The notes under the pieces were generated by a model. It saw only the letters and a list, made by a program, of their open reading frames with translations. It searched no databases and was not told the DNA's origin. A stretch of DNA of 50,228 nucleotides, taken from the NCBI GenBank assembly GCA_964591275.1, contig CAZQAE010000039.1, positions 1 through 50,228 on the forward strand. The letters are read 5' to 3'. Source of the stretch: G963674685 sp964591275. Lineage in GTDB: Bacteria; Lernaellota; Lernaellaia; JACKCT01. Shown piece by piece: positions 7,589 to 16,013 of the stretch; within the stretch, counting starts at the first letter, position 1; the number at the start of each line of letters is the position of its first letter. The position numbers and the translations under genes are program-made.

Positions 7589-9721
7589 ATGCCCGATTTT
7601 CGAAAACGCGAGTTGTCCGGCCCTTGGGAAATAATTGCCGTCAATGGTTTTTCAGATGCCTATGACTTTTCGAATTCTTTACGGATCACCGTCCCTTCCC
7701 ACTGGCAGCAGCATCCCGAATTGCGCGCTCACGCCGGCAAGGTCGTCTATCGCCGGCGCTTTAGCTGGCGCAAAGTTCGGGGACGCAGGGTTCACCTGAG
7801 TTTCCCCGGCATATTTTATTGGTCCGCCGTTTGCCTTAACGGCAAAACACTCGGCGCGCACGAGGGATATTTCGAACCGCAGGTTTATGACGTCACCGCG
7901 GATTTGAAGGCGGAAAACGAACTGATCGTCGAAGTTGATTGCCCGGATGAAAAGGACAAGACCGATAAAAGGATGATCACCGGCATTTTTTCTCATTGGG
8001 ACTGCCTTGATCCGGCGACGAACCCCGGGGGGATTTGGTTGCCCCCCTTTTTGTGCGAGACCGGCGAGGCGCATGTCACGGAAAACATGATTCATACGGA
8101 AAGGATCGACGAACAGGGCGCGCACCAGATGGAGCGCCTGACCATCCATGCCGAAAAAAATCTGAAAGCGACTGTTACGACGACTTATGAACCGGAGAAT
8201 TTCCAGGGCGACAGCCAGTCCTTCGTGCGTGGCATCGAATTGCATTCGGGTGATAACTCACTCGTGTTTCGCCATACGATTCTGAAGCCGCAGCTTTGGT
8301 GGACGCATGATTTGGGCAGGCCGAATCTCTATCGCGTTAGAGTCCGCATCGACGTCGGCAAGGCAAAACTGTGCGACCAGTGGGACGGCGTGACGGGGTT
8401 GCGCACCGTAAAATTCCAGGATTGGATTTGTCATCTGAACGGCACGCGCCTGTACTTGAAAGGCAACAACCTGCCGCCGATCGACACGCGCATTGCCGCC
8501 GCCAAAAAGAAGACGGCTCAAAAGGACTTTCAACTCGCCGCCAAAGCCCACATGAACATCATGCGCGTTCACGCGCACATCAGCCACCCCATGCTTTATG
8601 AGGCGGCCGACCGCGCGGGAATGCTTCTTTGGCAGGATATGCCATTGCAATGGGTTTATCGAAAAGAAGTTCTCCATGAAGTGATCCGGCAGGGCAGGGC
8701 GATGGTGAAGCTGCTGTACAACCACCCCTGCGTGGCGATCTGGTGCTGCCACAATGAATCGTTTTCCGTTGTGGATACTGATGAGGAGAATCCTCTCACC
8801 GTTGCCGGGACGCTTTTCTCAATGCTTGTTTTTTCGTGGAACCGGGACGTTATGGATAAGCACAATAAAAAATCCATCGAAAAATTCGATTCCACGCGCA
8901 AAGTTGTGCGCTCCTCGGGAGAGATGGCGCTTTTGGGAAAAAAGGGAACCGACCTGCACTTTTACGGAGGTTGGTACCGCATCATGGGGACGCATCGCTC
9001 TTTTGACAGGATCCTGAAATTTGTCAGGAAGGGCCTTGGGTTTGTTACGGAATTTGGAGCGCAGAGTTTTCCTGATGAAGTCAACAGCAAACGGTTTATG
9101 AATGAGGATATGCGAAAAATTGACTGGAAGACTCTGGAGGACCGCCACAGTTTGCAACTGGATTTGATGGATCACTGGACGCCGCGGGATCATTACAAAA
9201 CGCTCGGAGAATACATCCAGGCCACGCAGGATTATCAATCCAAGATCAACCGCTATTACATCGACCGTATCCGCGCGCTGAAATACGATCCGAACGGTGG
9301 CGTCATGCCCTTTATGTTTGTCGATCCCAATCCGGCGATTCAGTGGTCTATTGTGGATTACTGGCGACGTCCAAAGTCGAGTTATTATAAAATGGCCGAT
9401 GCCCTGCGGCCCGTGTATGCTTTCGCTTTGCTTCCAAAAGACAAATATCGGCGGGGCGAATCTCTGCGTGCTCCCCTCTACATCGTCAACGATTCGCAAA
9501 AGTCTTTTCCCGAAGCGCAAATTGAGGTGCGTGTATGGGATGATGAAAACAGGGAAGCATATAGCAAGTCTTTCACGCACCCCCTTGAGCCGGACTGCCG
9601 CGCGACGCAGGTGGGCGTCGTCGATGCCCGCGCCTACATAACAGGAAAGCTGAGAATTGAAATCACGCTCAAAAACTGCGGGAAGGATTTTGTGAACGTA
9701 TATGAGGCTGCCATTCAATAA
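7589..9721 (+). CDS. Glycoside hydrolase family 2 protein (beta-mannosidase/beta-glucuronidase-like)
   Basis: The product is 710 residues. The ATG at 7589 follows GGAG at eight bases. There is no signal peptide, so it is predicted to be cytoplasmic. The order is the GH2 one: an N-terminal jelly-roll sugar-binding domain (about 1-165, with YRRRFSW and CLNGKTLGAHEGYFEPQVYD), an immunoglobulin-like domain (about 165-275), then the TIM barrel (about 280-600). The general acid/base is E390 in CCHNES and the nucleophile is E488 in VTEFGAQSFP. MRVHAHI (325-331) takes the place of the usual barrel arginine strand. Retaining exo-hydrolysis of beta-linked mannose, glucuronate or galactose is expected, and the sequence does not tell which. 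If it is a beta-mannosidase it could cleave the Man-beta-1,4-GlcNAc core of N-glycans, which would fit the PNGase F-like and sialidase-like lipoproteins nearby. Confidence 0.85.
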   Translation: MPDFRKRELSGPWEIIAVNGFSDAYDFSNSLRITVPSHWQQHPELRAHAGKVVYRRRFSWRKVRGRRVHLSFPGIFYWSAVCLNGKTLGAHEGYFEPQVYDVTADLKAENELIVEVDCPDEKDKTDKRMITGIFSHWDCLDPATNPGGIWLPPFLCETGEAHVTENMIHTERIDEQGAHQMERLTIHAEKNLKATVTTTYEPENFQGDSQSFVRGIELHSGDNSLVFRHTILKPQLWWTHDLGRPNLYRVRVRIDVGKAKLCDQWDGVTGLRTVKFQDWICHLNGTRLYLKGNNLPPIDTRIAAAKKKTAQKDFQLAAKAHMNIMRVHAHISHPMLYEAADRAGMLLWQDMPLQWVYRKEVLHEVIRQGRAMVKLLYNHPCVAIWCCHNESFSVVDTDEENPLTVAGTLFSMLVFSWNRDVMDKHNKKSIEKFDSTRKVVRSSGEMALLGKKGTDLHFYGGWYRIMGTHRSFDRILKFVRKGLGFVTEFGAQSFPDEVNSKRFMNEDMRKIDWKTLEDRHSLQLDLMDHWTPRDHYKTLGEYIQATQDYQSKINRYYIDRIRALKYDPNGGVMPFMFVDPNPAIQWSIVDYWRRPKSSYYKMADALRPVYAFALLPKDKYRRGESLRAPLYIVNDSQKSFPEAQIEVRVWDDENREAYSKSFTHPLEPDCRATQVGVVDARAYITGKLRIEITLKNCGKDFVNVYEAAIQ

Positions 9722-9809
9722 TCTCAGATTTGGCTAAATGCTTCCATTTGAAAATGCCGGTGTTGGCGACTCAGTGAAATTTGCGTTGATTGGAGTTTAT
9801 CAGTTGTCC

Positions 9810-10037
9810 CTATGAACAGCCGCAACCGCATGTGTCGTTGTCGCCTAGTGCGTTGGTCGGTTCAAATACATCCTTGAAAAGCGACCAGTCGATTTCTTTG
9901 GCGAGGATGAAAAGGGGATGTTTGTTGCTCGGAATCTGGTTGAGGTTGTTTTCGGAAAAGATCGATGATTGAAGGCGGCTTTTTTGCTTTCATAAATCAC
10001 CAGATTTTGGGGGTTATTATGGCCATTTCCTGGTGAT
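9810..10037 (-). mobile_element. IS5-type insertion sequence, left-end remnant (copy 1)
   Basis: On the minus strand a broken frame reads HPLFILAKEIDWSLFKDVFE, the standard N-terminal segment of IS5-group transposases, and stops at 9810. Only about 55 residues remain and the DDE core is gone. Upstream of it a perfect 8-bp inverted repeat, ATCACCAG and CTGGTGAT (10037-10030 and 10003-9996), encloses a 26-nt spacer. The same arrangement precedes the fragment at 33377, including AACCCCCAAAA in the loop and AAAGCAAAA after the palindrome. Both are therefore decayed ends of one element family. Confidence 0.7.
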
Positions 10038-10277
10038 ATCTGTAGCGTAATATTACCGAAATATTTAGCATTATCAGTAACTTAGGTGCTTTATAAGGGG
10101 TGACGAATTACTTCTTCATTTTTTGTTTTCTCAGCATTTTGGAGTAGCACGTTGTATTGGCATTAAAACTTGGGGTACAGCACTACTCACACTGATGTGT
10201 CAGTGCTTACTGGAATTCTATGCTTTTCTGGAAGCGGGCTTCTTCAATGTTCCTCTGGTATAACCAAGTCGTGCCCC
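10038..10277. other. AT-rich intergenic DNA with a hairpin
   Basis: Between the IS remnant and the 3' end of the gene at 10278 the DNA is AT-rich and I see no coding frame. CACTGA-TGTG-TCAGTG (10190-10205) is a perfect 6-bp hairpin, nested in a wider AGCACT/AGTGCT pair. It has no T-tract, so a terminator role is weak. Confidence 0.35.
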
Positions 10278-11804
10278 TCACCATAAAATATGTCTCATTG
10301 TGCCCAAATATTTCTGTAAATGGTCAAAGCCGCTACCTTTCAATAAACATTTTAAAAAGTCAGAAATTTGTCGGGGCGCATTTTTCGGTTTTTGATAGGC
10401 TTTTTCCCAGTCTTCTTTTTCGAAGTAGCCGAAACCGGACAAACTGGCAAAATAAATTCTTTTTGTTTCTTTTTCATAATATATTCCTCGCAACTTGGGA
10501 CCGGCAAACAGCACGGAAACCGTATTCTTCAGCATATCCACTCGATATATTGTTCCATCTATATAGTTTCCAATCCACAGCACATCGTTTTCCAGATCAT
10601 AAGCCATATCTCTTGGCGACAATCCTGTCTCGAACAAGCCCTTGTTTTCAAGAGTTTCACCCGAAAGTACGATTACATTATCAGAAAATAATCGAGATAC
10701 GTACAGTACATCCCGGCCATCCAACTCGAATATGCGCCAGGGCATAAGAAAAAGATATCGTTTCGAAATTATTCGGCTGTTATCTGTGTCAATGGCGCGC
10801 AAATCACCTGTCAAAGAAATCGCAAATAACATTTTGCGATCAGGGGAATATGCGATTGAATGTACAAATTTCATTTCATGAAATAATGTCAATTCATTTT
10901 CGGTTACATCGAGCTGAAATATTTTCCCAGTGTCTTCGCAAGCTACAAAGTATTCAGTTTCGGAAATACTGTTTGTTATATCCACGGCACATTGACAAGC
11001 AGAAGATTTATATTGAAAAGTTTTTTGGGTGGCAAGATGGTAACGAATTACAGAGGGGGATTGGGTGGTGAAACTAGTGATAATAACATTTCGGGTGGCG
11101 GGATTAAATATCGCTCTTTGCGGTTGGACAGTGTTTATATTCAGTCTTTGCACATATTTTGATGATTCCCACTCATATAAGAGTGCTCCACCATCGGAAA
11201 AACCGAACACCTTGGAACCTTTATCAAGGGCAATAACATCATAATTAGACGTATTTTTGGCTCGATCCACCAAGTGTGTATTCGCCTGGTTTTGTGAAAA
11301 TGCGACAAAGGAAGTGCAAAAATGAGGCAGCAATACCAAGCTAACACAGGAGGAAAGGACAAGAATGACGGATAAATAAGCTAAATAAGAAAAGTAAAAG
11401 GAAAGATGATTAATAACCAAAGTTCGATGTACCAAAAAAAATAGGCGAAATCGATAAGCCAAATAGAAAACCACGATGCTGATCAAGGCTGCACCGAACG
11501 AATTAATGAAGAACGCGTAAATGCAAAGGGAGACAAGGGGAAAAAAATAAAAAAAACAGAACAGCCATTGGAGGGCGCCAGTCATTACGGCTACATAGTT
11601 ATTTCGCAATATCTGTCGGAGAAAAAAAAGACCGATTTGCAGAATAATAAAAAAGAGAAAAAATAAGATGAACCATGAATTGAGAAACAATTTTCTTTGT
11701 AGCAACGAAAGTTTGAGAAATGTATATCCTTGGAGAGGAAGCAACAACACAAACAGGATTAATGGGGCAAAAGATGGGCTTCGTTTGATAAGTCTTTCAA
11801 TCAT
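10278..11804 (-). CDS. Polytopic membrane protein with periplasmic beta-propeller-like domain (paralogue B)
   Basis: The product is 508 residues, starting at ATG 11804. Residues 1-165 are very hydrophobic with about four to five membrane segments. The rest is soluble and shows repeated four-stranded blades typical of YncE/NHL-like propellers, for example IAYSPDRKMLFAISLTGDLR and MAYDLENDVLWIGNYIDGTI. The DNA is clearly more AT-rich than its surroundings. The neighbour at 12079 has the same membrane-then-propeller order, so the two are probably old tandem paralogues. No clear Shine-Dalgarno precedes the start; the dispersed repeat ends only 14 bp upstream. Function is unknown; a surface-sensing or lactonase-like role would be a guess. 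Confidence 0.65.
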   Translation of the reverse strand: MIERLIKRSPSFAPLILFVLLLPLQGYTFLKLSLLQRKLFLNSWFILFFLFFIILQIGLFFLRQILRNNYVAVMTGALQWLFCFFYFFPLVSLCIYAFFINSFGAALISIVVFYLAYRFRLFFLVHRTLVINHLSFYFSYLAYLSVILVLSSCVSLVLLPHFCTSFVAFSQNQANTHLVDRAKNTSNYDVIALDKGSKVFGFSDGGALLYEWESSKYVQRLNINTVQPQRAIFNPATRNVIITSFTTQSPSVIRYHLATQKTFQYKSSACQCAVDITNSISETEYFVACEDTGKIFQLDVTENELTLFHEMKFVHSIAYSPDRKMLFAISLTGDLRAIDTDNSRIISKRYLFLMPWRIFELDGRDVLYVSRLFSDNVIVLSGETLENKGLFETGLSPRDMAYDLENDVLWIGNYIDGTIYRVDMLKNTVSVLFAGPKLRGIYYEKETKRIYFASLSGFGYFEKEDWEKAYQKPKNAPRQISDFLKCLLKGSGFDHLQKYLGTMRHILW

Positions 11805-11818
11805 CGCAAAGTCAAAAT

Positions 11819-12033
11819 GGAAAATAGGTGACTGGAAAATAGGTGACAGTTAATCAATAATCCTTTGATTAGTGGGAAATGTGGCAATTGGTTTCCGGTC
11901 AATTTTTGTTTCCCAATTCCGCCTTTCCCCCCACTCTTCTTTTGCTGCCTTCTTGCCTCGAGTTTTTGCATCCATGTCCCTTTTCTTGATTTTATGAGGA
12001 TAACACAAAATCCGGTGATCAACAAAGAAAAAA
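11819..12033 (-). repeat. Dispersed repeat, copy A (about 215 bp)
   Basis: Reading 12033 to 11819, this sequence matches 32184-32400 on the plus strand nearly end to end. Shared runs include ATTGACCGGAAACCAATTG and GGATGCAAAAACTCGA, and TTTTCTTTGTTGATC opens both. Each copy closes with a short tandem duplication, here GTCACCTATTTTCC twice. It has a short open frame (MQKLEARRQQKKSGG) whose equivalent in copy B keeps similar residues. It lies between two paralogous membrane genes and ends 14 bp before the start of the one at 11804. It could be a non-autonomous mobile element or a REP-like cassette; I see no transposase inside. Confidence 0.8.
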
Positions 12034-12078
12034 TTCGTGTTGGGTTGATATTTGGGGACACATATTTAGGTCACTGAA

Positions 12079-14151
12079 TCATTTGCCTCGAAAGCGATAG
12101 AGAATTTCAATTTGGGGGTGGTTCTCTTCGGTCCATTGGATGAGTTCCGAGGCCGAGTTGGCGAATGAATTGTTGGGGTCGTTCGTTTGCGTGTCAAATA
12201 TGACCAGATATGTCTCATGTGCATTTTGAGAGATGAATTGCGCATACGCTGTCGGGTCCTTGATAATAGTCATACGAGAAACGGCGTGGCTTTCTGTTTT
12301 GACTTGCATGTTTCGGCGATAGGCCTCGTCATTGGGAGTAACAAGAACAACTCTCGCTCCTTTACGCATCAATGGATTTTCAACGGGTCTTATCAGAGGT
12401 TCAGGGGCTTGTCCCGCCGGGAAATGACTGGAATACCTCCGAAAAATCTTCTCAAACGTGTAGAGAATTCCGTCCAACAGATTTGCATCCTCGCTGGGTG
12501 AAAGATAGGACCATACAATGCTATCAATATCCCCCATCGTAATGACGATTTCGCCGAACTCCGGTATAACTTCAAGCCAATGAATCCAAAGGCCGATGCG
12601 TTCCCGACGCAACAATTGATAATCGTCTGCATTCCGAATTTCGATGACGCCGTGGATGGTACTCAAAAAGAGAAAGCGCCGGTTTGGATCAATCGCCATT
12701 TTCCGCACCGTCGCCGGCGCTTCCATTTCGGCAATCTCTGAAAAGGAATTTTTGTCCAGCACCAGGACGCTCATTTTTTTCGGGAAAGAAATGAGGATTC
12801 TTTGGCAATCATTGTCGATAAGAAAGTCATAGGCGACCGACTCAAAGGATTTGGAACGAATATAACTCAAGTCGGAAATTGAAAGCGCCATGAGGTTGTG
12901 ATTTTGAAGTACAATAAGTTCCTCGTTCACAGGATCGTATTGCACACTCCAAATCTCTGATTCCCCAGTAAGAAATGTGGAATTTATTACTTCAAATGTC
13001 TCGACATTGATTGTGACAATGAAGCCCTCTTTGTCAGCAAGAACAAGAATCCCATTTTCCACATCGAATGCGTGGAGAAGATCAAAGGATCGAATGGGAA
13101 AAGCGCCTAGCGGTAAAACAAAGGCGTCGCGCTCTTTCAAAGTCGGATAGTCATAGATATGAAGAGTTCGAGTAGTTCCGTCGCATATGTAGACCTTATT
13201 ACGTTTTGGATCCAGTGATGCGTGATCCCATCGAAAATCAGTATTTAGCTCATTCGTAACGGTCCATTTTCCGTCTGAAGATCGAAGCAGGTTTGTTAGG
13301 GCTTCACCACTTCGCATGAATACTTCGGGCTTGCCGGGAATTCGATGAACGGAGTATCCAATGTTATCCTTTAGAGTTTGTTGAGATAAAACGGAGTGAA
13401 CTGGGAATCCTTGTCGAATGGGCTGCGCAACTGGCAGGGTAAGGCCCAGGGTAAGGCAACTCGCCGCAATAAAAAGGGGCTTTACTGCGGACCACCAACG
13501 AGAAGGAAGTAAGCCGGCCAATCCGTTCCACCAAAGCAAGGGACAAACATTAAATAATGGGACGAGGAAAAATAGGTACGACCACCACCGAGTTGCGCCT
13601 GAGCGAACAGTGATGTCGGCAAATGAGATACTGAAGCATAATGCCGCGATTAAGGCTTCGCGAATATAAGCGGGATGAAGAGTCGTCGCTTTAAAAAGTA
13701 ATCCGTCTTCTCCGTAATACGTGAACAAGAGGTTGGAAATTATGGTCGGAGTTCCGAGAAGAAGCGCACTAAAAAGAAAAGCAAAGATGCCGAATGTCAG
13801 GAAGGAGCGTCCCTTCAGTTTTCTGAAGATGATGCCTGGGCGGTGAGGGCGGCCTGTTAATAAAGCTATGCCTGCGATTATCGCCAGGATGGTTGCTACA
13901 AGCAGCAAGGTGTCGAAATGAATGAGATTATACACGGCACTTTTATTGGTGGTGCCAGACAGTGTGTTCAGGAGAATTCTGATCTTGGGAGCGATGACGA
14001 TTTGGTGGAATTGATAAAACTTATAGGTCAACAAAAGTGCCGCAATGATCACGGCAATAGATCGCTTGAAAATGCTTGAATGTTCAAACCAGGTCGGCAG
14101 TTCCCCCAGGGTTTCCATGCCTGTGCGAGCAAATTTGAAATACCTATTCAA
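12079..14151 (-). CDS. Polytopic membrane protein with beta-propeller-like domain and C-terminal extension (paralogue A)
   Basis: The product is 690 residues from a TTG at 14151. An internal ATG at 14118 (METLGELP) is an alternative, and neither has a strong ribosome site. About five to six hydrophobic segments fill residues 30-255. A propeller-like region follows (about 265-565), with blades such as ASLDPKRNKVYICDGTTRTL and MAIDPNRRFLFLSTIHGVIE. The last 90 residues form a mixed alpha/beta tail (RKGARVVLVTPNDEAYRR) absent from the paralogue at 10278. The gene is AT-rich and reads in the same direction as that paralogue, from which it is separated by the dispersed repeat. Family and function are not recognised. 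Transfer into this genome is suggested by base composition only. Confidence 0.65.
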   Translation of the reverse strand: MNRYFKFARTGMETLGELPTWFEHSSIFKRSIAVIIAALLLTYKFYQFHQIVIAPKIRILLNTLSGTTNKSAVYNLIHFDTLLLVATILAIIAGIALLTGRPHRPGIIFRKLKGRSFLTFGIFAFLFSALLLGTPTIISNLLFTYYGEDGLLFKATTLHPAYIREALIAALCFSISFADITVRSGATRWWSYLFFLVPLFNVCPLLWWNGLAGLLPSRWWSAVKPLFIAASCLTLGLTLPVAQPIRQGFPVHSVLSQQTLKDNIGYSVHRIPGKPEVFMRSGEALTNLLRSSDGKWTVTNELNTDFRWDHASLDPKRNKVYICDGTTRTLHIYDYPTLKERDAFVLPLGAFPIRSFDLLHAFDVENGILVLADKEGFIVTINVETFEVINSTFLTGESEIWSVQYDPVNEELIVLQNHNLMALSISDLSYIRSKSFESVAYDFLIDNDCQRILISFPKKMSVLVLDKNSFSEIAEMEAPATVRKMAIDPNRRFLFLSTIHGVIEIRNADDYQLLRRERIGLWIHWLEVIPEFGEIVITMGDIDSIVWSYLSPSEDANLLDGILYTFEKIFRRYSSHFPAGQAPEPLIRPVENPLMRKGARVVLVTPNDEAYRRNMQVKTESHAVSRMTIIKDPTAYAQFISQNAHETYLVIFDTQTNDPNNSFANSASELIQWTEENHPQIEILYRFRGK

Positions 14152-14552
14152 GGCTTTTTCTCATCCTGCAAATTTATCCTTTTGGCGATGGTCCTTATGC
14201 AACCAAATCGCTTAAATACTTTGCGTTACGGAAAATGCAAAGGCAACAGGTTAGGTTTTCCCAAGTTCCGCGATGGGCATTTCTTGAAAGAACAAACCTG
14301 GATATGTGTTTATTAAGCATCACCGTTTCCCACAAAGCATTGTCATAGGCGCTTGGCCTGGCCGGTGCGTCGGCAATCTTGAAAATAAAAGCTCGCCTTG
14401 TTTGGTGTTTTTGGAATCAAGCATCCAATCGCGGATTTTGGCCTTTTCCAAAAACGCCGAAAAATAAATCCAGATCACTCTTTATTTTTCCCCTGTTTTC
14501 CAATATCCTGAATATTGGGTGTGATTGTAATTTAAATGCAGGAGTTATGAAA
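14152..14552. other. Divergent intergenic region
   Basis: About 400 bp separates the minus-strand membrane gene from the PilZ gene. Apart from the palindrome near 14500-14518 I see no feature; short frames here lack start signals and coding character. Confidence 0.4.
14500..14531 (+). promoter_or_regulatory. Operator-like palindrome and -10 upstream of the PilZ gene
   Basis: CCAATAT-CCTGA-ATATTGG (14500-14518) is a perfect 7-bp inverted repeat. A TGTAAT box (14526-14531) follows, with about 20 bp to the start at 14553. The palindrome covers the place where a -35 would be, so a dimeric regulator could act here. Confidence 0.4.
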
Positions 14553-15245
14553 ATGGCTGAGCAAATGCGCCGACAGAAGCGACTGACGCGTATCGTGTTG
14601 TCAAAATTATATGTTTCCGGGGAGAAACATATCGGTTATATCCAGGATTTCAGTCTCCTGGGAATCGGAATCACTTGCAATAAAGGCCTGGAAAAGAAGA
14701 CGCCAGTTGATGTCACGGTTCAACTGCCGAATCTGGCGGCCTTAAAATTGCCTTGCGAGGTCATCTGGAGAAGGAAGCTTCCAAAAGTATCCCGTCATAA
14801 ATATCTCTATGGGCTTCGTTTCGAAGAAGCCCCTCGCGAATATAAGGATTATATTGAAAATGAGCTTGAAAAAGCTGAAAACAAGCGTGAGCATGGTCGT
14901 CTGCGCTATTTCATGCATGTGAAAACCGATGATGTCCTCAAACTCATCGACGCCACCACGGAAGATATTTCCGCCGGTGGAATGTACATCCGCTCCCAAC
15001 AACTCATGAATATCGGCGAAGATATTACGCTGTCGCTGGAAGACGTGCGCCTGGAGAAACCCATCACATGCATGGGAAAGGTTGTTTCGTGTTTTGAGTG
15101 CGACACGAACAATTTCGATTATCCGTATGGCTCCGGAATAAAGATCATCGCTTTTCAAAAAGGTGATGAAGGTCGTTTCAAGGATTTCCTGGCGGGACTC
15201 GAAGATTTGTTTTCTTTTCGAAAGGCCGAAAAAGTTAAGCCTTAA
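14553..15245 (+). CDS. Double PilZ-domain protein (predicted c-di-GMP effector)
   Basis: Two ATGs lie close together; the one at 14553 is preferred because AGGAG is eight bases upstream, against two for 14547. The product is 230 residues and soluble. The first PilZ domain (about 5-110) has RRQKRLTR and DFSLLGIGI, and the second (about 115-225) has REHGRLRYF and EDISAGGMYI. In both, an Arg-rich motif precedes the (D/N)xSxxG motif, the two c-di-GMP contacts. Tandem PilZ proteins usually adjust motility, polysaccharide or gene expression in response to c-di-GMP. No output domain is present, so it must act by protein-protein contact. The cyclase at 6255 could supply its ligand. Confidence 0.85.
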   Translation: MAEQMRRQKRLTRIVLSKLYVSGEKHIGYIQDFSLLGIGITCNKGLEKKTPVDVTVQLPNLAALKLPCEVIWRRKLPKVSRHKYLYGLRFEEAPREYKDYIENELEKAENKREHGRLRYFMHVKTDDVLKLIDATTEDISAGGMYIRSQQLMNIGEDITLSLEDVRLEKPITCMGKVVSCFECDTNNFDYPYGSGIKIIAFQKGDEGRFKDFLAGLEDLFSFRKAEKVKP

Positions 15246-15289
15246 GTCGGCGCCAAACTTACGCAATCCTGATAATTAGTGGAAATAAC

Positions 15290-15315
15290 AACCGGAGCCC
15301 GTATGGGCTCCGGTT
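15290..15315. terminator. Bidirectional hairpin terminator between convergent genes
   Basis: ACCGGAGCCC-GTAT-GGGCTCCGGT is a perfect 10-bp stem, extended by an A-T pair. It lies between the PilZ stop and the AIM24 stop. Short A and T runs flank it, so it can serve both strands. Confidence 0.7.
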
Positions 15316-15323
15316 TGGGTCTG

Positions 15324-15998
15324 TCAGTCCTTGGACGATTTGACGGGCCGGAATGGATTGAGCCATCCGGCGAATTGCGGGCCGGAACGAGTCTGTATCC
15401 ACAGGTCGCCTTGTCCTGTATAGCGACAAACCAACCCTTCGCCCGAAAAGAAGGTGGCTTTGAGACCGCCCACCGCTTCGACGTTGTAGGAGATCGTTGA
15501 GTCAAAGGCCACGATGTGCGTGGTATCCACAATATAGCTGCCGTTGATGCTGACCTTTTTCAGTCCGCCGTAACTGTTGAAGAACACAAGGCCGTTGCCC
15601 GACACCTTGATTAAAAAGAAACCCTCGCCGGAAAAGAAGCTTTGAAAGCCGCCGAATTTTGTGTCGATTTCAATGTCGCCCACGTGCGCCAGGTAGGCGC
15701 CGGACTGCATCATGTAGCTTTCGCCCTTCAGTTCGAGGACCTCGACGTCTCCCGGCGCCCGCGGCGCGAGTTTGATGGTTCCGGCGTCGCCTTCGGGATG
15801 AAAATTATTCGTAAAGAAACTTTCGCCGACCACCATGCGCTTGAGGCCGCCGAGCAATCCGCCTTTGGCCTTGGTCTCGATTTGCATGTTGGCGCTCATG
15901 GCGACCATGGCGCCAGCTTCCGCAGTTATAGATTCTCCTTGATTCAGTGTGACTTCAGCGAGTGCGTAATCCGGTTTTCCGGTCAATTCGTATTTCAT
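15324..15998 (-). CDS. AIM24/TIGR00266 family protein, copy 3 of tandem triplet
   Basis: The product is 224 residues, starting at the ATG at 15998 (MKYELTGKPDYA). A TTG one codon earlier is also open, but AGGGGGA is spaced for either. It contains the family's beta-sandwich hallmarks: GESITAEAGAMVAM, GGLKRMVVGESFF, GEGFFLIKVSGNG, YIVDTTHIVAFD and the near-terminal SGEGLV. Homologues occur widely in bacteria and as mitochondrial Aim24, with no firm biochemical role. This is the third gene of a head-to-tail triplet (17382 to 15324) with 15-16 bp gaps, so it is surely co-transcribed. It has no signal peptide or membrane segment. Confidence 0.9.
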   Translation of the reverse strand: MKYELTGKPDYALAEVTLNQGESITAEAGAMVAMSANMQIETKAKGGLLGGLKRMVVGESFFTNNFHPEGDAGTIKLAPRAPGDVEVLELKGESYMMQSGAYLAHVGDIEIDTKFGGFQSFFSGEGFFLIKVSGNGLVFFNSYGGLKKVSINGSYIVDTTHIVAFDSTISYNVEAVGGLKATFFSGEGLVCRYTGQGDLWIQTRSGPQFAGWLNPFRPVKSSKD

Positions 15999-16013
15999 CA
16001 ATTCCCCCTTTCT

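Noticed and set aside
9722..10277. A tRNA or small RNA gene in the gaps at 9.7-10.3 kb and 24.2-24.6 kb
   Set aside because: No cloverleaf or T-arm consensus was recognised; the hairpins are simple inverted repeats.
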